From assembly GCF_023897015.1 (NCBI RefSeq), contig NZ_JAMHFY010000022.1:23092-87091 (forward strand): a stretch of 64,000 bases of DNA, read 5' to 3'. Each line of letters begins with the position of its first letter. Position 1 is the first letter of the stretch. This stretch comes from Desulfosporosinus nitroreducens. Lineage in GTDB: Bacteria > Bacillota > Desulfitobacteriia > Desulfitobacteriales > Desulfitobacteriaceae. This document shows positions 44,707 through 52,942 of the stretch, in pieces. The notes under the pieces are model-generated. The model had not been told where the DNA came from. It saw only the letters and a program-made list of their open reading frames with translations, and searched no databases. The translations under genes were made by a program, and so were the position numbers.

Positions 44707-46914
44707 TTACGCCTTACTCACTGTTACGAAGGTTTCACTTAAAGCTGAACCTCCCGAAATCGGATCTGTGATGGTTTTGTGCAGGGCTGAATCACTCGCC
44801 CCTAAGCCATAGGCTGCTTTAAGTCCTTTGCTCACATGCCCAAATCCACCGACCATGAAAATACAATCCGGTCTTATCCCCTCTGTTACATAAGCTTTAA
44901 CACTAACCTTTCCGACCTCACTCTCCAAAACTACATTATCGTTCATCTTGACCCCTATCTTCGCAGCAACTGAGGTATGCAACCAGGCTCGATTTTCTGG
45001 AAAAACTTCTAATAGCCAACGATTATTTTGCGTGAACATTTGGGTATGCTGCGCAGTTTTGCCAGTTAAGAGATAGTATTGGTCTTTTTCAGGTCGAGGC
45101 GGCTCATTCCAAGTTGGGACGGCCTTCTTGCCCATTTGGGCCATAATGCCCGAAGAAATTTCAATTTTGCCGCTGCTTGTCTGGAACTCAAAATCCTTGG
45201 AGTGATCTTCTTGAAAATCTTCCATTTCGTAATGTCCCACCCGTTGTAATTCCTCTAAATCTACCGCAAAAGGCTTAAGCTGTTGAGACAATAGATCTTT
45301 TTCATCCTTAAAGGGCAAAAATTCCCCAAGGCCCAACTTATCTGCTAACTCCTTGTAAATCATTAAACTGCTTTTCGTATCATAGAGAGGCTCAACCACC
45401 GGCTGACGAATAAAGATTTTGTTCTTAATTGGAATCAGGCCATCAAAACGTTCGAGATAATAGGATTCAGGTAAAATCACATCGGCATAATAAGCTGTGT
45501 CACTGGCTTGAATATCAATCACCGCCACGAAATCCAGCTTCATTAAAGCATTAATAGTTTTTTGGCGTTCAGGAATCGAAAGAACTGGATTCTGTCTAGA
45601 AATCAGCCACCCTTTGGCCTCATAAGGCTTGCCGGTTAAAATATTATCCCGCATTGTTTGAATCACACCATAGGCCAAGGGCACCATGGGATATTGCCAC
45701 GGCACACCATCAAGACGTATCCCTTGAGCGATTGGAAAAGCTGGGTGAGATAAAACTCCAAGTTTCAAAGTGCTTAATTCCTGGTCTGGAATCAACCCTC
45801 CAGGCTGTGCCCAATTTCCCATCAGAGCATTAAGCACGGCAATGGCCCGCTCCGTCTGGAACGAATTTACAAAATTAGACGTTCTCCAGTTAGGATGCGC
45901 TATCGCTGCCGGTGCAGCCTCGGCAAAGTCCAGGGCAATCCGTCGGATCGCGGTCGCAGGGATTTCACATTTTTTCTCTGCCCATTCTGGTGTATAGTCT
46001 TTAACCTCAGTAACGAGGTCCTCGAAGCCTTGAGTATATTGATTAACAAACGCTTCATTGTACAATTTTTCTTTAATAATTACATTAATCATCGCCAAGA
46101 AAAATGCAGAATCTGTGCCAGGACGGACAGGCAACCACTCAGTCGCTTTAGAAGCAGTCTTACTAAAACGCGGATCCAAAACTACAACCTTGACACCCCT
46201 AGCCACCATTTCAATCATTTCTTGGGTTTCACTATTGGATATGCCCTCAGCCAGATTTCTACCGGTAAAAATCATATACTTGCATTTCGAAAAATCCGTA
46301 CCCGGTTGAGGGGTTCCATAGGTATATAAAAACCCCGTCGTCATTGAGTTGAAACATAAACTCCTTTGAGTCCCATAATTCGGAGTGCCATAAGCCTTGA
46401 GGAGAATCTCAAAAAACGGTTGCGAAAGGTTATCCGTTGAATTAAACATCATGGCCTTAGCGCCGTATTTATCTTTGATCTTTTTCATTTGCTCAGCTGT
46501 ATAACTCAAAGCCTCATCCCATGATGCCCTGCGCCACAAACCGCTGCCCCGTGCCCCTGCTCGAATGAGTGGGAACTTAATGCGATCTGGACTATACAAC
46601 GTTTCAATGCCTGCATTGCCACGCGGACATAATTTTCCCAAGTTGTTGGGGTGATCAGGGTTCCCTTCCAACATTTTGACGACACCGTCTTCAACTCTGG
46701 CGATAACACCACACCGCCATACACATTGCTCGCAGATTGTAGTCACAAGCTTTGTCCCTTTTACCGCTGCCTGATCCGATTTTCCTTGTCCCAAGTTGGA
46801 TTCTGGCCTAAACAGACCTATCCCGGCGGCTGTACCAAGAACACCCGCCGCCACTGAGCCTTTAATAAACTGACGTCGGCTGAACAATTGGTCCCATGTA
46901 TAGACTTTTGACAC
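44707..46914 (-). CDS. Molybdopterin oxidoreductase (thiosulfate/polysulfide reductase-like)
   Basis: A 735-residue catalytic subunit of the PhsA/PsrA type. The twin-arginine signal is SRRQFIKGSVAAGVLG. The N-terminal [4Fe-4S] site follows: CEQCVWRCGV (~60-69) and KLCPRG (~95). A probable Mo-ligand Cys is in RSLCFNSM (~185). The C-terminal pterin-binding region has LTGKTAQHTQMFTQN. PhsA- and PsrA-like enzymes reduce thiosulfate or polysulfide; close relatives act on other substrates (for example tetrathionate or arsenate), so the substrate is not fixed. The YeeE-type genes just upstream point toward sulfur compounds. Confidence 0.85.
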   Translation of the reverse strand: MSKVYTWDQLFSRRQFIKGSVAAGVLGTAAGIGLFRPESNLGQGKSDQAAVKGTKLVTTICEQCVWRCGVIARVEDGVVKMLEGNPDHPNNLGKLCPRGNAGIETLYSPDRIKFPLIRAGARGSGLWRRASWDEALSYTAEQMKKIKDKYGAKAMMFNSTDNLSQPFFEILLKAYGTPNYGTQRSLCFNSMTTGFLYTYGTPQPGTDFSKCKYMIFTGRNLAEGISNSETQEMIEMVARGVKVVVLDPRFSKTASKATEWLPVRPGTDSAFFLAMINVIIKEKLYNEAFVNQYTQGFEDLVTEVKDYTPEWAEKKCEIPATAIRRIALDFAEAAPAAIAHPNWRTSNFVNSFQTERAIAVLNALMGNWAQPGGLIPDQELSTLKLGVLSHPAFPIAQGIRLDGVPWQYPMVPLAYGVIQTMRDNILTGKPYEAKGWLISRQNPVLSIPERQKTINALMKLDFVAVIDIQASDTAYYADVILPESYYLERFDGLIPIKNKIFIRQPVVEPLYDTKSSLMIYKELADKLGLGEFLPFKDEKDLLSQQLKPFAVDLEELQRVGHYEMEDFQEDHSKDFEFQTSSGKIEISSGIMAQMGKKAVPTWNEPPRPEKDQYYLLTGKTAQHTQMFTQNNRWLLEVFPENRAWLHTSVAAKIGVKMNDNVVLESEVGKVSVKAYVTEGIRPDCIFMVGGFGHVSKGLKAAYGLGASDSALHKTITDPISGGSALSETFVTVSKA

Positions 46915-46986
46915 ATTGCCCCCTCCTTCCCCATAAAGTGAACTATTGTTTTGTTATTGACCGACGGAAGTACCGTTTAATTTCTC

Positions 46987-47556
46987 TTAAATCTCTTTGG
47001 AACCACCCAATTCCGTCTTCTTAGAGTTCTCCGCAATTTTAGAAGCCACATAGAAAACGAGGGTACACAGGACAAAAAGTCCGACAAACAGCCAATGATT
47101 AACATGAAATAGATCTTCGAGAGTTTTTTGTCCATAATTTCCGATAGTTGAAATCTTCAGGAAAATCGATTGATAGGTCACCCCAAATAAAATTCCACCC
47201 GTCAGAAAACCTAAAAGTCCAGGTATTAAGTAATCCAAATTCCCCTGACCACAACCTGTGATCAACGTGCCCGGTCAAGTGCCGGCGAGAGCCATTCCTA
47301 CCCCAAAAAGCAGTCCGCCGAGAAGATTTCCCAGTATATAAGTAGAAGAAACCTGATCCATCTGAAGAAAGCCCAGATCTTTCAAGGTGTAGATACCTAC
47401 AAGCCCTACCGAAATCCCAGTCATCATAAATTTCATGACCGTATTATCTTTGAAACGAAATTGATTGACAATTTTATGGTAGTGGCCCAATCCCGCCTTC
47501 TGAAGAGCAAAGGCAAAGAAGAAACCAATCACTATGGGGACGAGATATGTCATCAT
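46987..47556 (-). CDS. YeeE/YedE-family C-terminal half with in-frame UGA (candidate selenoprotein)
   Basis: A membrane protein of 189 residues if the UGA at 47277-47275 (codon 94) is read as selenocysteine. Before it the sequence ends LFGVGMALAGT; after it comes PGTLITGCGQGNLDYLIPG. In related YeeE/YedE proteins the motif is GMALAGxCPG, so UGA replaces the conserved Cys. The rest, on both sides, keeps the family helices (GLLGFLTGGILFGV) and is in one frame. YeeE-type proteins take up thiosulfate through Cys relays. It starts at the ATG at 47556 (GGGGGG upstream), directly after the N-half. If UGA is a real stop, the gene is broken. Confidence 0.75.
47246..47274 (-). promoter_or_regulatory. 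Candidate SECIS hairpin
   Basis: Directly after the UGA come 10 bases, then TGATCACA (47264-47257), loop GGT, and TGTGGTCA (47253-47246): an 8-bp stem with one G-U pair. The apical loop starts with G and begins 18 nt after the UGA. That fits the published bacterial SECIS pattern (apical loop with G in its first two positions, 16-37 nt from UGA). The stem lies inside the coding frame, as in bacteria. Confidence 0.65.
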
Positions 47557-47557
47557 C

Positions 47558-48109
47558 TTAATAATCCCCCCCGTACAATAATTTGGTCGTAATAATTCCA
47601 GAAATGAATAACCCTGCAATAAAGATTAAACCCGCTGGAGAAAGTTGCATCGTCCCTGAAATAGCCAAGCCACTGGTGCACCCTCCGGCAATACCGGCAG
47701 AAAACTCGATGATCACCCCACCGATAAAAATCATAGTCCAACGTTTTAACTTACTGGGCCCAAAGGTTTGTGTCCATTGTTGATCCGGCATCATCCGAAA
47801 CTTAAAATCTTTGGACCAGAGACTTGACGTTAAGGCTCCTAAGATCATACCCACAAATAAGAGAATCTGGAAGCTTACCACAGGGGGCATCTGGTATTTG
47901 AAGTACATTAAGTTAGCCCAGCTGCTGTCAAAGGCCTTTAATAGGATACTGTCTATGTTTTCGATACCGCCTGATGAACCAATAGTTTTGCCTACCAAAA
48001 CATAAGACCCAATAGCTGTTAATCCCAACAACACTCCGGCCGACCAAGGCGACCACTCTTTATCTTTCATTTTCTTACTAAACCCCACGATTTTGCTCAC
48101 TCCCTTCAT
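47558..48109 (-). CDS. YeeE/YedE-family N-terminal half
   Basis: A 183-residue protein with about five hydrophobic segments. It starts near WSPWSAGVLLGLTAIG and carries the family cysteine motif GIAGGCTSGLAISG (~139-152), followed by LSPAGLIFIAGL. In full-length YeeE this half and the C-half are one chain; here they are two adjacent genes. The start is uncertain: the ATG at 48109 overlaps the cytochrome gene by 32 bases, and the ATG at 48070 (after GTGGGG) is an alternative. It should pair with the next gene to form one transporter. Confidence 0.8.
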   Translation of the reverse strand: MKGVSKIVGFSKKMKDKEWSPWSAGVLLGLTAIGSYVLVGKTIGSSGGIENIDSILLKAFDSSWANLMYFKYQMPPVVSFQILLFVGMILGALTSSLWSKDFKFRMMPDQQWTQTFGPSKLKRWTMIFIGGVIIEFSAGIAGGCTSGLAISGTMQLSPAGLIFIAGLFISGIITTKLLYGGDY

Positions 48110-48992
48110 TCTTCAATAAATCGCTCAATGAAGAAACGGACTTCAGATCCTTCTCCCCTAAAGTTCTAAGCTGGAACAGAACATTATCTGGCAAGTTAGA
48201 AACTGCTTGTAATACCTGAGGACCATACTCACCTTTTAAAATTTTCTCAAGAGAAACGACAGTCTTAATATCTCCCTCTAAAAGCTGAGCGAACACTTCC
48301 TGAACTTCTAAAGGAAGTGAGTTAAAGGGAACCTTTTTCATTCTCCCTGCTAAAAATGCCCAAGGCCATAACCCCTTTTTCCACCTCCAGATCAGGACCC
48401 CCAGCACTAAAAGCATCACGGCATTGATCATACCGATCAACCAGCCTAACCATGGGATCTTGTCTGTTACGTTAAAGTCAATTACATCAAAGTTGGGATT
48501 CATACCGGGGGGGATTTGGGCAGCAGCTGCTGATGGGGTTACACTACCGGACTCCGCTTGATTCGTTTCAGCTCCAGTCGCTCCTGAACTCGTCCCCGAA
48601 GTCGGATTACCCGCTGGAACACCTGTCACCTCACCGCCATATTTTACAACCCGAGTTGCAGTATCTGCCGGATGACACGATGCACAGCTTTCATCAGGTT
48701 GTGTCAAAGGGTTAGCAACTATCCCAGCATGAGATTTTGTCTTTTCGGTCTCGGTTGCAGCTCCCAGATGACAGGCTTGACAAAAATCAGCGAAAGCATG
48801 CTGAGTATGCCAATCACCCTTTTGGGACACAGGATTTTCTCCCTTAACCTCATGACAGGTTTTACAGGAGGTGGTCGATGCACCGCAGGCCGCCTCGGTC
48901 ACTTTCGGATTTTCCACCCAAAAAGTACCAATAAGGACAATGCCGAATACGCCAAATATTAAGGCTAATAAAGTGCTTTTTTTCTTTTTCAC
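48078..48992 (-). CDS. Membrane-anchored trihaem cytochrome c
   Basis: A 304-residue protein. An N-terminal signal segment (LLALIFGVFGIVLIGTFW) is followed by three CxxCH haem sites: CKTCH, CQACH and CASCH (~43-106). A Ser/Gly/Thr-rich linker leads to a second membrane segment (WLIGMINAVMLLVLGVLIW, ~185) and a cytoplasmic C-terminal ~90 residues of repeated helical character. It is the first gene of the sulfur-related cluster. It may pass electrons to the molybdoenzyme. The C-terminal domain is not recognised. Confidence 0.8.
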   Translation of the reverse strand: MKKKKSTLLALIFGVFGIVLIGTFWVENPKVTEAACGASTTSCKTCHEVKGENPVSQKGDWHTQHAFADFCQACHLGAATETEKTKSHAGIVANPLTQPDESCASCHPADTATRVVKYGGEVTGVPAGNPTSGTSSGATGAETNQAESGSVTPSAAAAQIPPGMNPNFDVIDFNVTDKIPWLGWLIGMINAVMLLVLGVLIWRWKKGLWPWAFLAGRMKKVPFNSLPLEVQEVFAQLLEGDIKTVVSLEKILKGEYGPQVLQAVSNLPDNVLFQLRTLGEKDLKSVSSLSDLLKNEGSEQNRGV

Positions 48993-49150
48993 GTTTGCCC
49001 CTCACCTCACAAGTAAATTTATACTTTTTCTAGGTATACTTATTGCTTTAAATCACCTCCATCGGACAAATGTAAGTAGGGGTTTATGTAAATCCATCTT
49101 GAGATAATGTGTCGTTTGCCCCCTCCCTATTGGGGGTGGGTAGTGATTAA

Positions 49151-49179
49151 AGGATACATCTAAAAAATGCTTTGGTCAA
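49151..49179 (-). promoter_or_regulatory. Possible promoter of the cytochrome-YeeE-molybdoenzyme cluster
   Basis: Minus-strand TTGACC (49179-49174), a 17-bp spacer and TATCCT (49156-49151), about 160 bases before the first gene. A GC-rich hairpin (CCCCC...GGGGG, around 49120-49138) lies between promoter and gene. The -10 is imperfect. Apart from this, the 300-base gap between the two divergent genes shows nothing certain. Confidence 0.4.
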
Positions 49180-49292
49180 TATGTTTATAACTGCCAAAAA
49201 TAAAATATTTTTGAGTAATAGGTCAAAACCAAGACACTTAAAATCTTACCTTGTATTATAATGATGCTATCAAGTCAAAGGAGAGATCAGTC

Positions 49293-49490
49293 ATGTGCGA
49301 CGAAGATTTAAGGACACGTCTAAAAACATTGTCCGAAGAGCTTGAAGAGTTAGAAGAAGAACAAAGCTATGTCCTAAAGCAAACCGGGTTGCATCTTCCT
49401 GGACATACTGTAAGGCGATATGACGCAGAAGTTCAAACCTTAAAAGCATCTATTGCAGAGATAATTACAGAATTAGAACTTCGCAAATAA
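49293..49490 (+). CDS. Small coiled-coil protein, 65 aa
   Basis: Starts MCDEDLRTRLKTLSEELEE at the ATG at 49293 with AAAGGAGAG eight bases before; an ATG 14 codons upstream lacks a ribosome site. It is mostly one charged helix with heptad spacing (LSEELEELEEEQSYVL), a short break with GLHLPGH, and a second helix. It is followed by a strong terminator. No family is recognised. It is divergent from the cytochrome gene. Confidence 0.6.
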   Translation: MCDEDLRTRLKTLSEELEELEEEQSYVLKQTGLHLPGHTVRRYDAEVQTLKASIAEIITELELRK

Positions 49491-49502
49491 CCATTAGCTC
49501 AG

Positions 49503-49557
49503 AATCAATAAAGTGGGCGTAGCGAGACTAAGTTTCGCTACGCCCACTTTATTGATT
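49503..49557. terminator. Long bidirectional hairpin
   Basis: A perfect 23-bp stem: arms at 49503-49525 and 49535-49557 around GTGGGCGTAGCGA and its complement, with a 9-base loop. It lies 13 bases after the small coiled-coil gene and 90 bases from the convergent Mrp gene end, and probably serves both. The right side continues into TTTTATAAT. Confidence 0.8.
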
Positions 49558-49645
49558 TTATAATACAAGAAATAGAGTTGAAACAACTGTAAAATCAGTT
49601 GCTCCAACCCCTTAAAGAATAAATAAGTATAAAAAAGACTATTAA

Positions 49646-50500
49646 TTACGCTAGATTCTTCTCACTGCCCATCTTAATCTGTTCTGCCAAGCTACGCGCG
49701 ATCTGATCAAAGTCAGAGGATTGATAATCCTCTATTTTACCTGCATCTGACAGTGTAGCTAAAGCTGGATCAAGGGGAAGTGCTCCTAAGAAAGGAATAG
49801 AAGAACGCTTAGCTTCTTCCTCCCCTTGAGGCTTCCCAAAGACTTCTATCTTTTTACTGCAATCCGGGCATTGGACATAAGCCATGTTTTCAACTAATCC
49901 ATAAATTGGCGGTTCATAGTTTCTTACCATTTTGATAGCTTTTCTAACCACCATATTCGCCAAAGCCTGTGGGCTTGTTACCATCACAACCCCATTGATC
50001 GGCAAGGATTGGAATATTGTGATCGCTACATCCCCTGTCCCAGGAGGCATATCAATTAATAAATAATCCAGTTCTCCCCAGATTACATCCTTCCAAAACT
50101 GATTGACGACTTGAGTAATCAATGGTCCACGTAAGATCACGGGATCATCTTCATTTTCAATCATAAGATTAAGTGACATAACTTTAATTCCGCCACGACT
50201 GGTAGGTGCAATAATCCCACCTTGGCTGGCTCCCGCTCTTTCCTTAATTCCAAAAATTTTAGGAATGCTTGGACCAGTTATGTCCGAGTCTAAAATCCCT
50301 ACTTTAAACCCTTGGCGCATGAGACTTACGGCTAACATACCTGTTACAGAGGATTTACCAACCCCGCCTTTACCACTCATGACTGCAATAACTTTCTTAA
50401 CGTTACTGGCTTTCTGAGCCTTGGTTAATTCGGGCGCACTAGAACAACTTTCTGTGTTACATGAGCCTGCAGCAGCACAGCTATTACATGATTCGCTCAC
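49646..50500 (-). CDS. Mrp/NBP35-family iron-sulfur carrier ATPase
   Basis: A 284-residue P-loop ATPase. The Cys-rich N-terminus (SCNSCAAAGSCNTESCSS) is unusual and may bind a cluster. The deviant Walker A is VMSGKGGVGKSSVTGML (~40-56), and DSDITGPSIPKIFGI and LIDMPPGTGDVAITIF are the family signatures. CxxC near the C-terminus (VQCPDCSKKIEVFG, ~209-222) is the bridging cluster site. It carries Fe-S clusters to apoproteins. It is grouped with a NifX-like and a DUF134 gene on the same strand. Confidence 0.93.
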   Translation of the reverse strand: MSESCNSCAAAGSCNTESCSSAPELTKAQKASNVKKVIAVMSGKGGVGKSSVTGMLAVSLMRQGFKVGILDSDITGPSIPKIFGIKERAGASQGGIIAPTSRGGIKVMSLNLMIENEDDPVILRGPLITQVVNQFWKDVIWGELDYLLIDMPPGTGDVAITIFQSLPINGVVMVTSPQALANMVVRKAIKMVRNYEPPIYGLVENMAYVQCPDCSKKIEVFGKPQGEEEAKRSSIPFLGALPLDPALATLSDAGKIEDYQSSDFDQIARSLAEQIKMGSEKNLA

Positions 50501-50698
50501 CTTACTACCTCCAATTCTAAAATAAAAACTATTTACCCTTACATGGATGAGTAACCAAAATTTATCTTACTCCCCAAATTCTTTATTTGTCAAGGTTTGT
50601 CCACTTAGGTGTTAATCACGCAGGAAATCTTTTTGAGAATATAATTTAATGAGTGTGAAAACTAGTTTAAAACAGATCCGAAATTGAATAGATTTTTC

Positions 50699-51073
50699 TT
50701 AGTGGTGACCGTGTCCATGCTCATGATCATGATCGTGTGCGCAAACAGAGCCAGTACTGACAACCTTACCTAAAGCATAACGATTTGCAACATCAACCAC
50801 TTTTCCAGATGCACCCGAAACGACTTCGAGCCCCACTGCATTAAGACCATTGATCATGCCTCCACCGATACCACCACAAACAAGAGCTTCGACACCTTTA
50901 CTCTTGAACATATTGGCAAGTCCTTCATGCTGATGCTGAAGACCCGTAGAACTGAGTAATTCTACAAAACGAGCTTCAGTTCCCTCAATCTCAAACACCG
51001 TAAAACCTGCTGCCCGTCCAAAATGCGGGTCTAAATCCTCACCATTTGTTGGAATTGCAATCTTCTTTGACAT
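50699..51073 (-). CDS. NifX/NifB-type Mo-Fe cluster-binding domain protein
   Basis: A 124-residue protein of the dinitrogenase iron-molybdenum-cofactor-binding group. It starts KKIAIPTNGEDLDPHFGRA, the typical opening, and has the glycine-rich GVEALVCGGIGGGMINGL. The last ~12 residues are rich in His and Asp (HDHDHEHGHGHH), a likely metal site. No nif genes are near, so the role is a metal or Fe-S cluster carrier rather than nitrogenase. It follows the DUF134 gene. Confidence 0.88.
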   Translation of the reverse strand: MSKKIAIPTNGEDLDPHFGRAAGFTVFEIEGTEARFVELLSSTGLQHQHEGLANMFKSKGVEALVCGGIGGGMINGLNAVGLEVVSGASGKVVDVANRYALGKVVSTGSVCAHDHDHEHGHGHH

Positions 51074-51219
51074 AAATAAACCCTCCTAATCATTATTTAC
51101 GTCACTCTAAGCCTGTCTGTAGCAGATTTAGAGGAACGTTTGAATCTGTTCTAGTCAATTCAATGTCTCGACTTAATTCAGCTGAACTAATTTATCTGCT
51201 TTCCAGGCTTCGATTGTTT

Positions 51220-51708
51220 CTAGGAGTGTCCTCCACAGCAACCGGGCTTGCTATGCCCATCGTGATGCCGACTACTGCAAGTATGTTTACTTCCGTTTCC
51301 AAGTTTCATTTTTTTCATGCTTCCACACTCTGGACATGCGATTTCATAGCCATGTTTACCTCCAGTCTCACATGGTTCAACTTCCCAGACATGTCTGCAT
51401 CCAACACATTCAAACACACGATTTTTCATCAAATAGTGGCCACCTCGAATGATTATAGGTCGGCCTTCTACTAAAGCGGAAGCAATCTTTGACCTGGCAG
51501 CACCTAAAATTCGCTGAAACGTAGCTCTGGAAACCCCCATGGACGCTGCACAATCGACTTGATCCAAACCAACCTTGTCTTTAAGACGAATGGCCTCTAA
51601 TTCCTCAAGCTTAATAATTATTTCTTCCAAACAAGATTGTCCAAGAGGAATAAAAGTTTGGCAAACTATTGCATCGTCAATCAGGCCACAACAACGTCGC
51701 CTTGGCAT
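51220..51708 (-). CDS. DUF134-family DNA-binding protein
   Basis: About 162 residues from the ATG at 51708 (AAAGGAGC upstream). MPRRRCCGLIDD opens the DUF134 domain, with a sigma-70-region-4-like helix-turn-helix (LDQVDCAASMGVSRATFQRI, ~53-72). A C-terminal zinc-ribbon-like part has CVGCRHVW and CPECGSMKK, and the tail is Cys/His-rich (HHDGHSKPGCCGGHS). The family is often next to NifX and Mrp genes, as here, and may regulate them. The frame can be extended upstream to 51774 without a ribosome site. Confidence 0.85.
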   Translation of the reverse strand: MPRRRCCGLIDDAIVCQTFIPLGQSCLEEIIIKLEELEAIRLKDKVGLDQVDCAASMGVSRATFQRILGAARSKIASALVEGRPIIIRGGHYLMKNRVFECVGCRHVWEVEPCETGGKHGYEIACPECGSMKKMKLGNGSKHTCSSRHHDGHSKPGCCGGHS

Positions 51709-51911
51709 TAAATCAGCTCCTTTTGGGCATATGCTCAAATAAAGTATATCAAATATACTGAATAAAGCAATCAAAACTTAGACAAATACAAAAATTAAAT
51801 GTCTGAGATATTTTAATTCTATTATTTCACTGGTCTTTACTCTTATCCACTTGATATTTAAATCAAACAAAAACCGCCACCCAGTAAAATGGTGACGGTG
51901 AAAGCACTAGT

Positions 51912-52190
51912 TTATTGATTAAGTTTCATAAGGGTCTCAATCGCGTTGTTCAGAACCTCTTGGCGATCTTCCCCTGAATCAATCGCATCAAGCAGACATG
52001 AACTTGCATAACGTTGTGCTATTATGACAGAAGTTTTATGTACTGCAGAGCGGATAGCTACAAGTTGTAATAAAATTTCTTCACAACTCTTCTCTTCCTC
52101 TATCATGCGTTCTACACCAGCTATATGCCCACGAACAGTCTTTAGCCTTGTCAGGATTCTTTTTACTTCTTCGGGATCGACCTCTTTCAA
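51912..52190 (-). CDS. CsoR/RcnR-family repressor, possibly persulfide-sensing (CstR-like)
   Basis: A 92-residue helical repressor of the DUF156 family. RILTRLKTVRGHIAGVERMI is the DNA-binding helix. The Cu-ligand pattern of CsoR is Cys...His-x3-Cys; here the Cys residues are present (KSCEEIL and SSCLL), but the His is replaced by Tyr (RYASSC). CstR-type sensors also lack the His and react with persulfides. That would fit the nearby sulfur genes, but it is an inference. I start at a TTG at 52190 with AAAGGA upstream; a TTG seven codons earlier is possible. Confidence 0.78.
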   Translation of the reverse strand: MKEVDPEEVKRILTRLKTVRGHIAGVERMIEEEKSCEEILLQLVAIRSAVHKTSVIIAQRYASSCLLDAIDSGEDRQEVLNNAIETLMKLNQ

Positions 52191-52290
52191 ATTGACACAT
52201 TCCTTTCGCAAGTTAATTTAATCTTATCTTTTTAAACCCTTTAAATTAACTTGTCAGGTTCTTGCATACCATGACTGCTGCCTAAACTAA

Positions 52291-52872
52291 CTATGTAAGA
52301 TAAAGTTTAATGTATTTCTGATAACTTTTCAAGACACGATCCACATAATCCCGAGTTTCCTTAAAGGGAATATCCTCAAGTCGAATATTTTCAGGGTCAA
52401 TCTGACCTGATTTAATCCATTCTTGTACACGTCCTCTTCCGCCATTATAAGCTGCAATTACTAAAGGGCGGTTATTTGAAAACAATTTCTGCAGACTGGC
52501 AAGGTACCACGTTCCATATTGAATGTTCTTCTCAGGATCGAGTAAATACTCCTCACTATATGCTTTATCTCCAATACTTTCAGCAATAGATTGCGCAGTA
52601 CTGGGCATCAACTGCATTAACCCTTTAGCACCCTTGTGAGATTCAGATTGAGGAAGAAACTTGCTTTCTTCTCGGATTACGGCAAGTACAAATAATGGAT
52701 CGACCCCGTATTGTGCAGCATATTTTTCGACTACGGTCCGGTGTGGATAAGGATAGATTATCTTCTGCAAATCTGATATTTGCAACACACTATAAACCAC
52801 AAGGATTGATAGAACAATAATAATACCAATATTTCGACCATTAATCCAACGCTTTAAAATCCTTTTAGCCAT
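52291..52872 (-). CDS. Membrane-anchored lytic transglycosylase (SLT family)
   Basis: A 193-residue SLT-type enzyme. An N-terminal membrane anchor (NIGIIIVLSILVVYSVL) is followed by the SLT domain: VLAVIREESKFLPQSESHKG with the catalytic Glu (~69), GLMQLMPSTAQSIA, YGTWYLASL and AAYNGGRGRVQEW. It cleaves the glycan strand of peptidoglycan outside the membrane. It lies 70 bases after coaE on the same strand. Confidence 0.92.
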   Translation of the reverse strand: MAKRILKRWINGRNIGIIIVLSILVVYSVLQISDLQKIIYPYPHRTVVEKYAAQYGVDPLFVLAVIREESKFLPQSESHKGAKGLMQLMPSTAQSIAESIGDKAYSEEYLLDPEKNIQYGTWYLASLQKLFSNNRPLVIAAYNGGRGRVQEWIKSGQIDPENIRLEDIPFKETRDYVDRVLKSYQKYIKLYLT

Positions 52873-52942
52873 CCCATCTCCTTCTTACCTATGAAAGGTC
52901 CTTATTTTAGTCTATTTTCATAGCATCGACTATTATGAGCAA

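Noticed and set aside
46987..47265. Separate 92-codon gene starting at TTG 47265
   Set aside because: It has no ribosome site and is the in-frame continuation of the gene before the UGA.
50699..51073. Nitrogen fixation gene
   Set aside because: NifX-type domains are common in non-fixing anaerobes and no nif genes are present.
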